Source of the DNA: a virus
Virus record (IMG/VR): IMGVR_UViG_3300030104_000170
Span: 1 to 31,477 of that record
DNA length: 31,477 nt
Direction: 5' to 3' (one strand)
The position numbers and the translations under genes are program-made. Every line of letters begins with the position of its first letter. The stretch's first letter is position 1. Positions 7,576 to 14,146 of this stretch are shown one piece after another. The notes beneath the pieces are model-generated. The model worked only from the letters and a program-made list of their open reading frames with translations, was not told the origin of the DNA and did not search any database.

Positions 7576-8469
7576 GTGGCGGAACCCGAAGTGCAAGTTG
7601 TTGAAGAAGAGATTGAGGTCACTGTTGAGGCGGAACAAGGCGACACTCCCGTTCAGGAGTCTTTAGACTTAAAAGATTCAGAACAGCCGGAGGTTTCCGT
7701 AGAGGAAACATCTGACGCTGACGAACTAGATAGTTACAGCAAGGGTGTACAGAAGCGCATCAAGAAGCTAACCGAGAAGTATCGTTATGCCGAGCGCGAC
7801 AAGGAAGAAGCTGCTCGGCTTGCTGATGTTCTGAAAAAAGAGAATGAACAGCTCAAGACGAAGCTCAGTAATCTTGATCAAGGTTATCTTAGTGAGTACG
7901 GCACTAGGATTGACTCACAGCTTACGACAGCTAAACAGGCATATAAGGAAGCGCATGATCGAGGTGACGTTGACGCGATGTTTGACGCGCAACAAGCACT
8001 CTCCAAGATTTCCATCGAACAGGAGCGTTTCCGTCTCGCTAAACAGCGACAGGAACAGGAAGTTCCTGCACAGGCGCCTGTTCAGGCACAAGCAGAGACC
8101 GCATCGCCAGCTACAAAGCCAGACCCCAAAGCCGAGAAGTGGGCTGAAAAGAACGAGTGGTTTGGCGAAGATGAGATTATGACACAAGCCGCATTTGTAA
8201 TTCACAACAATCTTGTGAACGACGAGGGGTTTGACCCTACCGGCGAAGAATACTATGATGAATTGGACTCTCGTCTAAAGTCTCGTTTTCCAAACGAGCT
8301 TGGGAGTTCTCAAAACGGGGGAAGTACAAGGGTCGCCTCGGCTTCTACTTCCGCATCTCGCAGCAATAGACAGGGGCGCAGAACTGTTAAGTTGTCACCG
8401 TCACAGGTGGCTATGGCTAAAAAACTTGGTGTTCCTCTTGAGGAATATGCCAAGTATGTGAAGGACTAA
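7576..8469 (+). CDS. Scaffold-like head assembly protein
   Basis: The start is set by a strong AAGGAGG at 7564-7570, five bases before GTG 7576; the longer in-frame ATG 7558 would place this site inside the gene. The 297-residue product is acidic at the N-terminus (EEEIEVTVEAEQGDTP) and has a long coiled coil at about 60-160 (KKLTEKYRYAERDKEEAARL). A Gln/Ala/Pro-rich linker, a compact segment WAEKNEWFGEDEIM...FPNEL and a basic helical end (RTVKLSPSQVAMAKKLGVP) follow. This acidic, coiled-coil, basic-C-terminus layout directly upstream of capsid genes is typical of phage scaffolds, which act inside the prohead and leave on maturation. Inferred from layout, not from a catalytic motif. Confidence 0.75.
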   Translation: MAEPEVQVVEEEIEVTVEAEQGDTPVQESLDLKDSEQPEVSVEETSDADELDSYSKGVQKRIKKLTEKYRYAERDKEEAARLADVLKKENEQLKTKLSNLDQGYLSEYGTRIDSQLTTAKQAYKEAHDRGDVDAMFDAQQALSKISIEQERFRLAKQRQEQEVPAQAPVQAQAETASPATKPDPKAEKWAEKNEWFGEDEIMTQAAFVIHNNLVNDEGFDPTGEEYYDELDSRLKSRFPNELGSSQNGGSTRVASASTSASRSNRQGRRTVKLSPSQVAMAKKLGVPLEEYAKYVKD

Positions 8470-8472
8470 GCT

Positions 8473-8934
8473 ATGAGTGACGTAAGACAACCACGGTCTA
8501 CACAAACACGCGAGAAAACAACGCGCAGAAAGCCTTGGGCACCACCCAACCGTTTAGAGGCACCTGACGCACCTGATGGTTACAGGCATCGTTGGATTAG
8601 AACAGAACTTAGAGGCGAAGACGATAAGATGAACGTCCACGCGAAACTTCGTGAGGGATGGGAACCAGTCAGAGCCGATGAGTATTCTGGACAGGACTAT
8701 GCTGTGATCACTGATGGTGATCATGCGGGTATCATCGGAAACGGTGGGTTGATGCTATCAAGAATCCCTGAAGAGACAGCGCAGGAAAGAACCGAATATT
8801 ACCGTGATCGGACACGCGAACAAATGACTGCTGTGGATCAGGACTTAATGAAGGAGCAACATCCTTCGATGCCTATCACTAATGAGAGGCAAAGTCGTGT
8901 AAGTTTTGGAGGTCGCAAAGGCGACTCCAAGTAA
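8473..8934 (+). CDS. Conserved head-region protein, unknown function
   Basis: This 153-residue protein starts at ATG 8473, three bases after the previous stop. It opens with a disordered basic-acidic stretch (TREKTTRRKPWAPPNRLEAP), then a compact core GYRHRWIRTELRGEDDKMNV and LREGWEPVRADEY, a glycine turn (GDHAGIIGNGGLMLSRIP) and a helical region (ETAQERTEYYRDRTREQM). I recognise the PPNRLE...RWIRTELRG...LREGWEPV pattern as a conserved marine-phage protein lying between scaffold and capsid genes. No role has been assigned that I know of. A structural or head-completion function is inferred from position. Confidence 0.8.
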   Translation: MSDVRQPRSTQTREKTTRRKPWAPPNRLEAPDAPDGYRHRWIRTELRGEDDKMNVHAKLREGWEPVRADEYSGQDYAVITDGDHAGIIGNGGLMLSRIPEETAQERTEYYRDRTREQMTAVDQDLMKEQHPSMPITNERQSRVSFGGRKGDSK

Positions 8935-8961
8935 CCATAGTATGAGAAGGAGTATATTCTC

Positions 8962-9606
8962 ATGGCGAACATCAATGGAGCCTTCGGCTTAAAGCCGTAT
9001 GGGATGCTGGGGTCAGCACCCAACTCTGTTGGTACGACTGAATATCGCATCGCGTCTGATAACTCCAACAGTCTGTTCCAAGGGCAACCGGTTATTCCGA
9101 TTGCCGCTGGTGTGATTGACGATCTGCAAGCTGCCGCTGGTGGCTCAGTGTCAATTGTTGGTGTGTTCAACGGATGTGAATATGTCAGTTCTACCACCGG
9201 AGAAAAAGTTTTCTCAAACTTCTGGCCTGGTTCTGGCGCGGATTCTAACTTCCCCGTCAAAGCCTTTTTGTATGACGATCCTTCAATGCTGTTTACAATT
9301 GCAACGTCTAATGTGCAGTCCGGCAACGATACCGAAGCCGAACTTCGCACGGCAGTGTTTGCTAACATTCAGCTTGCGAATGGTAACAGCGGTTCTACCG
9401 TCACAGGTAAATCCTCTGCTACTGCGGATCTGAATACCGTCGCTACCACCAACTCACATGCTCTGCGTATCATGGGGATTCTTGATGATCCTGAGAACGC
9501 GGACTTTTCGGCTGCTGGTATCCCACTAATCGTTCGTATAAACAACCACTTCAATGCTCCTACGGGTAGCATTGCACAGGGCACTGTTTCTACGACGGGC
9601 GTATAA
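8962..9606 (+). CDS. Probable capsid decoration or minor head protein
   Basis: This 214-residue protein begins MANINGAFGLKPYGMLGSAP and is rich in Gly, Ser, Thr and Asn with few helices predicted by eye, so it is probably a beta-rich structural protein. Sections such as EYRIASDNSNSLFQGQPVIP and FLYDDPSMLFTIATSNV look like beta sandwiches. It sits directly before the major capsid gene, the usual place of head decoration or stabilising proteins. The ribosome binding site AAGGAG at 8947-8952 lies partly in the loop of a small inverted repeat (GAGAA 8944-8948, TTCTC 8957-8961), which could present it for frequent initiation. Minor capsid protein is an equally valid name. Confidence 0.75.
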   Translation: MANINGAFGLKPYGMLGSAPNSVGTTEYRIASDNSNSLFQGQPVIPIAAGVIDDLQAAAGGSVSIVGVFNGCEYVSSTTGEKVFSNFWPGSGADSNFPVKAFLYDDPSMLFTIATSNVQSGNDTEAELRTAVFANIQLANGNSGSTVTGKSSATADLNTVATTNSHALRIMGILDDPENADFSAAGIPLIVRINNHFNAPTGSIAQGTVSTTGV

Positions 9607-9618
9607 GGAGGCTCAGTT

Positions 9619-10530
9619 ATGGCTATTTCTCGCGCACAACTGGCGAAAGAGCTGGAGCCTGGCCTAAATGCTCTATTTGGAATGGAGTATGACAGGTACG
9701 AAAACCAGCACGCCGAAATCTTCACCACCGAGTCCTCAGATCGAGCATTTGAGGAAGAGGTTATGCTTTCCGGGTTTGGCGCCGCTCCTACTAAAGAGGA
9801 AGGTTCCGCCATCAGTTTTGATGATGCCAACGAAGCATTCACCGCTCGGTACAACCACGAAACCATTGCTCTGGCATTTTCGATCACAGAAGAAGCCGTA
9901 GAAGACAATCTCTATGATCGTCTGTCTTCGCGTTACACTCGTGCTCTTGCCCGTTCAATGGCTCACACCAAGCAGGTCAAGGCTGCCTCAATCCTTAACA
10001 ATGGCTTCACCGCTGGCGCATTTGCCGGTGGCGACGGCAAGGCGTTGATGGCAACCGATCACCCGCTTACTAACGGTGGCACGTTTGCAAACGAGCCTAG
10101 CACTGCCGCTGATCTTAATGAGACCTCTCTTGAGGACGCTCTGATCAGTATCGCTGGCTTTGTTGATGAGCGTGGTCTAAAGGTTGCTCTTCGTGGAATG
10201 AAGCTCGTGGTGCCGCGTCAGCTACAGTTTGTAGCCGAGCGTCTCATGGTTTCAAACCTCCGCGTTGGCACCGCAGACAATGATGTAAACGCCATCCGCT
10301 CGATGGGTATGTTGCCTGACGGGTACACCGTCAACGACTTCCTGACGGACACGGATGCGTTCTTCATCATGACCGATGCTCCTCGTGGATTCCTTCACTT
10401 TGAGCGTGTGCCTCTGTCTACACAGATGGAAGCAGACTTCGACACTGGTAACATGCGCTTCAAGGCTCGTGAGAGGTACAGCTTTGGCTTCTCCGATCCA
10501 CGTTGCGTATTTGGTTCACCAGGCGCATAA
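9619..10530 (+). CDS. Major capsid protein
   Basis: This 303-residue shell protein starts at ATG 9619 with a strong AAGGAGG upstream. It shows features of the Mu gpT-like / HK97-fold capsid group: an N-terminal helical region (MAISRAQLAKELEPGLNALFG), then TARYNHETIALAFSITEEAVEDNLYD, the helix RYTRALARSMAHTKQVKAAS with LNNGF, TDHPLTNGGTFAN, the peripheral segment LVVPRQLQFVAERLM, and the ending ARERYSFGFSDPRCVFGSPGA. Its neighbours are a scaffold-like gene and a co-chaperonin upstream and two strong terminators downstream, as expected for a highly expressed gene. No protease domain is fused or adjacent. Confidence 0.93.
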   Translation: MAISRAQLAKELEPGLNALFGMEYDRYENQHAEIFTTESSDRAFEEEVMLSGFGAAPTKEEGSAISFDDANEAFTARYNHETIALAFSITEEAVEDNLYDRLSSRYTRALARSMAHTKQVKAASILNNGFTAGAFAGGDGKALMATDHPLTNGGTFANEPSTAADLNETSLEDALISIAGFVDERGLKVALRGMKLVVPRQLQFVAERLMVSNLRVGTADNDVNAIRSMGMLPDGYTVNDFLTDTDAFFIMTDAPRGFLHFERVPLSTQMEADFDTGNMRFKARERYSFGFSDPRCVFGSPGA

Positions 10531-10553
10531 CCCTAGTCCTCCAAGCTGGGTTG

Positions 10554-10581
10554 AAGGGCGGCTTTTCAGCCGCCCTTTTTT
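10554..10581 (+). terminator. Rho-independent terminator after major capsid gene
   Basis: A perfect 9-bp stem (AAGGGCGGC 10554-10562, GCCGCCCTT 10569-10577) with a 6-base loop TTTTCA runs into a T tract ending at 10581. It lies 24 bases after the capsid stop. GC-rich stem plus T run is the classic intrinsic terminator. Confidence 0.93.
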
Positions 10582-10628
10582 CTGTTAGCTTGATTATACC
10601 TTACGACATGTAGTTCCTCCCTAAACTC

Positions 10629-10660
10629 GGAGTCGCGCAATTTGCGACTCCATCTTTTTT
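10629..10660 (+). terminator. Second tandem intrinsic terminator
   Basis: An 8-bp stem (GGAGTCGC 10629-10636, GCGACTCC 10644-10651) with a 7-base loop is followed by ATCTTTTTT. It is the second terminator within 80 bases and would make the break between the head and downstream transcription units nearly complete. Confidence 0.88.
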
Positions 10661-10670
10661 CGTGTATGCT
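10642..10670 (+). promoter_or_regulatory. Possible sigma70-type promoter overlapping the second terminator
   Basis: TTGCGA (10642-10647) and TATGCT (10665-10670) are separated by 17 bases; each matches the bacterial consensus at four of six positions. A new promoter is expected here because two terminators separate the capsid gene from the gene at 10729. The match is modest and the -35 lies in the terminator stem, so this is tentative. Confidence 0.3.
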
Positions 10671-10684
10671 TGTGACATCCCTGA

Positions 10685-10703
10685 CAGATCCAAGGTGGAT
10701 CTG
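10685..10703. promoter_or_regulatory. Palindrome upstream of the gene at 10729
   Basis: CAGATCC (10685-10691) and GGATCTG (10697-10703) are perfect inverted arms around a 5-base spacer AAGGT. It lies just downstream of the possible promoter and 25 bases before the next start codon. It could be an operator, or a hairpin in the 5' leader of the mRNA; no T run follows, so it is not a terminator. Confidence 0.45.
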
Positions 10704-10728
10704 ACACTAGCCACGACAGGAGATCTAC

Positions 10729-11349
10729 ATGGCTACCACTACCTTTTCAGGTCCAGTCCGTTCCAAAAGCGGATTCAAAGTAATTAATGAAAGCACCACC
10801 ACAGGCGCGATCACCGAAACTGGTTTTTCTGTGAACGCCACTGGTCAGCTTATCTCTATGGGAACTCGCAAAATTCAATCTTTTGCTGGTTCTTTGGCGG
10901 CTACTGACGCAGCGTCAACCGCCTATGCAGACGGTGATTGTCTTGTTGAGTTGGGCACTTTGAATGTTGATGCGCCGGATGATCTGGTTACCCCCAGCAA
11001 AATCTTCATCCATCGAGCGTTGATTGGTATCACAACCGCTGCCGGTCAAACTCTAGCAGGCAACCTTGCTCTTAGTGCCACAAGCGGTACAGCTACTAAC
11101 GCGGCTGTAAGCGGCACAGAGATTGTTGGCGCCGGTGTGACATCTTTCAACGAACAGCTAAGTGCTACGCAGTCAATCACTGAGATTGATATCAATTTCA
11201 ATAATACTGCTGGCAACTATCACATCTTCGTTCCGAATGTGACCGCCGCTGTTGCAAATGTTCACTTGTACGCGCGCGCTACCACAACTGTTAACGCTGA
11301 TATCACCGCCGGACGGTTTACCGTTGAACTAGAATACTCCGTCTACTAG
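10729..11349 (+). CDS. Structural protein, probably head decoration
   Basis: This 206-residue protein starts at ATG 10729 after AGGAGA. It begins MATTTFSGPVRSKSGFKVIN, a start I recognise from minor capsid or head-associated proteins of marine phages. The rest is Thr/Ala/Ser/Gly-rich with alternating hydrophobic residues (TAAGQTLAGNLALSATSGTA, FNNTAGNYHIFVPNVT, FTVELEYSVY), which suggests a beta sandwich with no transmembrane or catalytic feature. It opens the second transcription unit directly after the capsid terminators. A decoration role on the capsid surface is the most likely, inferred from type and position. Confidence 0.75.
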   Translation: MATTTFSGPVRSKSGFKVINESTTTGAITETGFSVNATGQLISMGTRKIQSFAGSLAATDAASTAYADGDCLVELGTLNVDAPDDLVTPSKIFIHRALIGITTAAGQTLAGNLALSATSGTATNAAVSGTEIVGAGVTSFNEQLSATQSITEIDINFNNTAGNYHIFVPNVTAAVANVHLYARATTTVNADITAGRFTVELEYSVY

Positions 11350-11358
11350 GAGGATGTC

Positions 11359-11634
11359 ATGGCTGGTGCTATTGTTGCAAAAACAGCGACTTCAACGGGC
11401 ACGCTTTTAGGTGGGCGAACCCGATTGAAGTCGTTTGTTGTGCGAACCGCAAGTAGTGGTTCTCCCGCCGCTGTTTTTAGAAACGGAAGCGGATCCGGTA
11501 CAACTTTGTTGTCTATGACGTTTTTGACGGACGACGATACTCAAGTGACCATTCCAGAGCATGGAATGATCTTTGAAGATGGATGTCATGTTACGTTGAC
11601 AAACATATCATCCATCACAGCCTTTTTTGGCTGA
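11359..11634 (+). CDS. Small beta-rich structural protein
   Basis: This 91-residue protein starts at ATG 11359 behind a strong AGGAGG at the preceding stop codon. The sequence alternates hydrophobic and polar residues (RTRLKSFVVRTASSG, TTLLSMTFLTDDDTQVTIPE, GCHVTLTNISSITAFFG) and looks like one small beta barrel or sandwich. It follows a decoration-like gene and precedes the basic small genes. A capsid stabilising or decoration protein is a reasonable guess; I do not recognise a named family. Its stop overlaps a short inverted repeat (CAGCC/GGCTG, 11618-11633) without terminator features. Confidence 0.75.
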   Translation: MAGAIVAKTATSTGTLLGGRTRLKSFVVRTASSGSPAAVFRNGSGSGTTLLSMTFLTDDDTQVTIPEHGMIFEDGCHVTLTNISSITAFFG

Positions 11635-11639
11635 TCGTC

Positions 11640-11924
11640 ATGGCTAGGAAACGAGATAAACAGCCGCCTCGGAGTAAGAAATACTATCGCTCGACTAAGT
11701 CTGGCGCTGGTATGACCAAGGCGGGTGTTGCTCGTTATCGTAGAGAGAACCCCGGCAGTAAACTCAAGACAGCGGTAACTGGTAAAGTTAAGAAGGGTAG
11801 CGCAGCCGCAAAGAGACGTAAGTCTTTTTGCGCTCGTTCTGCTGGGCAAATGAAAAAGTTTCCCAAAGCAGCTAAAAACCCTAATAGCCGTCTCAGGCAG
11901 GCTCGTAGAAGATGGAAGTGTTAA
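11640..11924 (+). CDS. Very basic small protein, DUF6321-like
   Basis: ATG 11640 gives 94 residues (MARKRDKQPPRSKKYYR...). The core GAGMTKAGVARYRRENPGSK, LKTAVTGKVKKGS, RRKSFCARSAGQM and the ending RLRQARRRWKC match a pattern I associate with a family of unknown function in phages and large DNA viruses, probably DUF6321. Net charge is strongly positive, with two cysteines near the C-terminal half. It could bind DNA or RNA, perhaps packaged with the genome, but that is inference. It begins a run of tiny basic genes joined by one-base overlaps. Confidence 0.82.
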   Translation: MARKRDKQPPRSKKYYRSTKSGAGMTKAGVARYRRENPGSKLKTAVTGKVKKGSAAAKRRKSFCARSAGQMKKFPKAAKNPNSRLRQARRRWKC

Positions 11925-12082
11925 TGACTCCAGAAGAAGTGTTAAGGCAATTAGAGAAGCACGAGGAGTCGTGTGACAAGCGGTATGCCGAGATTCAACG
12001 TCAGTTGGATAAACTTGACATGCGTCTGTGGGGCATTGCGGCCTTGATAGTAGCTACAGCTTTGGCGAATAGGTTTTTGTAG
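11924..12082 (+). CDS. Tiny coiled-coil membrane protein
   Basis: A 52-residue ORF runs from ATG 11924 (TAATG overlap with the gene before) to TAG 12080-12082. Residues 1-33 are a charged amphipathic helix (MTPEEVLRQLEKHEESCDKR, IQRQLDKLDMRL) and residues 34-49 are a single membrane segment (WGIAALIVATALANRF). This helix-then-TM layout resembles XhlA-type small phage membrane proteins that assist lysis, though the resemblance is one of shape. Both ends are coupled by overlaps to its neighbours, which supports it as a real gene despite its size. Confidence 0.75.
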   Translation: MTPEEVLRQLEKHEESCDKRYAEIQRQLDKLDMRLWGIAALIVATALANRFL

Positions 12083-12321
12083 TGGCGATCAGCAGATCAC
12101 AGATGAGTAAACAGATTAGTAAGCCAGGAGGGAAAAAAATGCCCAAAGACGCTTGTTATAGAAAAGTGAAAGCACGTTACAAGGTTTTTCCAAGTGCGTA
12201 TGCTTCGGGTGCCATTGCAAAATGTCGAAAAGTAGGAGCGGCAAATTATGGAACTGGAGGAAAGAGTAAAAAGTCTAAAAAGAAGACTCGCCGTTCTCAA
12301 CGCAAAGGTAAGACCTTCTGA
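12082..12321 (+). CDS. Basic small protein with CYRKVKARYKVFPSAYASG motif
   Basis: GTG 12082 overlaps the previous TAG and gives 79 residues. The first part, MAISRSQMSKQISKPGGKK, resembles the N-terminus of the major capsid protein here (MAISRAQLAKEL). The core CYRKVKARYKVFPSAYASGA, IAKCRKVGAANYG is highly conserved in phages and large DNA viruses as far as I recall, with two cysteines and many Lys/Arg. The tail is almost pure Lys/Arg/Ser. An AGGAGG at 12127-12132 before ATG 12139 could give a shorter form starting MPKDACYRKV. Nucleic-acid binding is likely from charge; the function is unknown. Confidence 0.8.
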   Translation: MAISRSQMSKQISKPGGKKMPKDACYRKVKARYKVFPSAYASGAIAKCRKVGAANYGTGGKSKKSKKKTRRSQRKGKTF

Positions 12322-12455
12322 TGAAAGTAAAAGCGACAAGACCAAAACGAAAGTTTCGAGGCAAGAAAGTGGCTGGAACAGCAGTAGCTCGTGGTTGCGG
12401 GATGGTCTTACCAAATCGAAGAAAACGGACTAAAGGCGCGGTGGAGCAATCCTGA
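12321..12455 (+). CDS. Tiny basic protein with ARGCGMV motif
   Basis: A 44-residue ORF begins at ATG 12321 (TGATG overlap) and ends TGA 12453-12455, where the next ATG begins. The product MKVKATRPKRKFRGKKVAGT continues AVARGCGMVLPNRRKRTK. The ARGCGxV...RRKxTK pattern also ends a class of small marine-phage proteins, and a similar MARGCGAV occurs in the gene ending at 6909. It is too short to assign a fold. Overlaps at both ends and the recurring motif support coding. Confidence 0.72.
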   Translation: MKVKATRPKRKFRGKKVAGTAVARGCGMVLPNRRKRTKGAVEQS

Positions 12456-12739
12456 TGGCGGTTAGGAAGACAAAAGCTGGACTCGCACTCAAGCGTTGGT
12501 TCAAAGAAGATTGGAAGGATGTCCGCACGGGCAAGAAATGTGGGCGTCAAAAAGGAGAAAAACGTGGTGTTCCTTATTGTCGCCCATCAAAGCGGGTTTC
12601 TTCAAAGACGCCCAAAACAACAAAAGAGTTGTCCGCCAAAGAGAAAAAGTCGCGTATTTCGCAGAAGAAGCGGTTGGGGCAACCTGCCGGTAAGCCTAGG
12701 CGCGTAAAATCTGTACGCAGAAGAAAGCCAAAAAAATGA
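12455..12739 (+). CDS. Very basic small protein, DUF5872-like
   Basis: This 94-residue protein starts at ATG 12455, sharing one base with the previous stop. The core KAGLALKRWFKEDWKDVRTG, KKCGRQKGEKRGVPYCRPSK, RVSSKTPKTTKELS matches what I remember as DUF5872, seen in phages and large DNA viruses without a known role. Two cysteines (CGR, YCRP) and dense Lys/Arg suggest nucleic-acid or small-metal binding. The C-terminal 30 residues are almost only K, R, S and P. It overlaps the next gene by four bases (ATGA). Its company with three other tiny basic proteins suggests a common job. Confidence 0.82.
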   Translation: MAVRKTKAGLALKRWFKEDWKDVRTGKKCGRQKGEKRGVPYCRPSKRVSSKTPKTTKELSAKEKKSRISQKKRLGQPAGKPRRVKSVRRRKPKK

Positions 12740-13287
12740 ATCAAGAGGATATTGTTGAGGAGATACGACGATGGTCATCTTCAGTGTTAGAGAAGACAAG
12801 TGATAACTATAACGGATTGCCTGCCTGTCCCTTTGCTAAAAAAGCATGGAGAGATAATAGAGTAGATTTTATCTTCAAAGATACAGAGGACTGGGATGTT
12901 TTGTATTTAGCGATAGAGGACTGGGATGATTCAAAGGATGTAGTTATTCTTGTTGATAATTGTTATGAGGATTTTAAAGAGTTTTATGAAATATTAGACA
13001 GTATCAACGAAGATTTATCAAACGGTGTGTTTAGCACTAAAGATATGTTTTTGATGGGTTTTCATCCAGAGTCAGATGACAATGACTTGTTAGATGATGA
13101 AATAGAGATGACTGATGAGGAGCCTTATGCCATGATCTTTTTACAGCGTTTAAGCAAGCTGCAGGAGGCTTCGGATCAGCTCAGAGAGAAGGGTTACTAC
13201 AATACTTGTGAGGAGTATTATGGGGGCGCTTCTTCATATCGCCAACGTCAAGAGTATTACAGGAGGCTAAAATGGCAGGCGCAATGA
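12736..13287 (+). CDS. Acidic protein with CPFAKKAW motif, unknown function
   Basis: This 183-residue protein starts at ATG 12736. Near the N-terminus (about 25-40) is NGLPACPFAKKAWRDNRVDF, a motif I recognise from conserved phage and bacterial proteins of unknown function. It is followed by an acidic alpha/beta body (DTEDWDVLYLAIEDWDDSKD, VVILVDNCYEDFKEF) and a helical end rich in Tyr, Gln and Arg (YRQRQEYYRRLKWQAQ). DNA here is AT-rich: I count 15 G/C in the 60 bases 12961-13020. Strong acidity and composition set it apart from the basic genes around it, which suggests recent acquisition or a distinct role such as binding one of them. Confidence 0.8.
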   Translation: MNQEDIVEEIRRWSSSVLEKTSDNYNGLPACPFAKKAWRDNRVDFIFKDTEDWDVLYLAIEDWDDSKDVVILVDNCYEDFKEFYEILDSINEDLSNGVFSTKDMFLMGFHPESDDNDLLDDEIEMTDEEPYAMIFLQRLSKLQEASDQLREKGYYNTCEEYYGGASSYRQRQEYYRRLKWQAQ

Positions 13288-13478
13288 AAAGAATGAAGAA
13301 AAAACGCGGCATGAAGGGCGGCGGTAGCGTTAAGAAGATGCGCGGCGGCGGTGCCGTTAAGAAGATGCGTAAGATGCGCGGCGGCGGCAGTGTCAAGAAG
13401 ATGCGTAAGATGCGTGGTGGTGGCAGTGTCAAGAAGATGCGTAAGATGAAGCGGGGCGGCAGAGTCCGGTCTAAGTAA
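13272..13478 (+). CDS. Tandem-repeat basic protein (GGGSVKKMRKMR repeats)
   Basis: ATG 13272 follows AGGAGG by five bases and overlaps the end of the previous gene. The 68-residue product is composed of Lys, Arg, Met and Gly. After MAGAMKRMKKKRGMK, the unit GGG[SA]VKKMRKMR occurs about four times (the first lacks KMR), then RGGRVRSK. No acidic residue is present. Such a chain could wrap nucleic acid or bridge acidic protein surfaces, for example the acidic protein encoded just upstream, but that is conjecture. The strong ribosome binding site argues that it is translated. Confidence 0.8.
   Translation: MAGAMKRMKKKRGMKGGGSVKKMRGGGAVKKMRKMRGGGSVKKMRKMRGGGSVKKMRKMKRGGRVRSK
13317..13454 (+). repeat. 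In-frame 36-bp direct repeats in the basic protein gene
   Basis: The coding unit for GGG[SA]VKKMRKMR repeats about four times, one 27-bp unit followed by three 36-bp units. Copies differ mainly at third codon positions (GGC/GGT, CGC/CGT), so protein repetition is maintained while the DNA has drifted a little. Confidence 0.85.
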
Positions 13479-14146
13479 TGGCAACATCTAATTCCAGAGA
13501 TTTTGATCTTGATGTAGCTGAGATCATAGAAGAGGCATATGAGCGGTGCGGATTAGAGGTTCGCACCGGTTACGATGCTCGAACAGCTAGACGTTCTATG
13601 AATCTGATGTTCGCAGACTGGGCGAATCGAGGTCTTAATCTCTGGACTGTGACACAAGGCACGCAGGCGCTTACGTCCGGCACTGCCACTTACACTTTAT
13701 CAGACAACTTCACGGATCTTCTTGAAGTTATTATTAGAGATAGTGGAAACACAGATTTGCCTTTGACTAGGATTTCTAGGGGCGACTATCTCAACCTGAC
13801 CAACAAAACTACGACGGGTCGTCCTACTCAATATTTCTTTGATAGGCAAACTACGCCAACAATCACGTTGTGGCCTACCCCTAACGACTCTACGGAGACG
13901 TTAGTGTTTTATTTCGTTAATCGTATACAGGACGTTGATACTCTTCAAAACACGGCTGATGCACCTTTCCGGTTTTTGCCGTGCATGGTGGCTGGTCTAG
14001 CGTACTACACAGCCATGAAGAAAGCGCCTGAAAGGGTGCAACTCTTAAAAGCCGTTTATGAAGAAGAGTTTCAACGAGCCGCAGATGAGGACGAGGATCG
14101 TGTATCACTCAAGCTGCAACCTAGTATTCAGTATTTGAGAGTGTAA
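13478..14146 (+). CDS. Head-to-tail adaptor, P22 gp4 / podovirus gatekeeper-like
   Basis: This 222-residue protein begins at ATG 13478 in a TAATG overlap. The N-terminal half is helical: FDLDVAEIIEEAYERCGLEV, RTGYDARTARRSMNLMFADW, ANRGLNLWTV. A beta stretch TYTLSDNFTDLLEVIIRDSG and the helical end LPCMVAGLAYYTAMKKAPER, LKAVYEEEFQRAADEDEDR follow. I recognise this as the adaptor that docks under the portal in marine podoviruses; a helix bundle plus beta domain is shared by P22 gp4 and T7 gp11 type adaptors. Its place at the start of the tail genes agrees. The exact homology (gp4 or gp11) cannot be decided by eye. Confidence 0.75.
   Translation: MATSNSRDFDLDVAEIIEEAYERCGLEVRTGYDARTARRSMNLMFADWANRGLNLWTVTQGTQALTSGTATYTLSDNFTDLLEVIIRDSGNTDLPLTRISRGDYLNLTNKTTTGRPTQYFFDRQTTPTITLWPTPNDSTETLVFYFVNRIQDVDTLQNTADAPFRFLPCMVAGLAYYTAMKKAPERVQLLKAVYEEEFQRAADEDEDRVSLKLQPSIQYLRV

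Noticed and set aside
10531-10728. tRNA or other stable RNA in the only intergenic region
   Set aside because: Only terminator hairpins and one palindrome are found; no cloverleaf or TpsiC-like box can be drawn.
11618-11633. Hairpin CAGCC-TTTTTT-GGCTG as a terminator
   Set aside because: The T run is in the loop, no T tract follows the stem, and the next gene starts seven bases later.
13317-13454. CRISPR-like array
   Set aside because: The repeats are contiguous, in frame and protein-coding, with no spacers.
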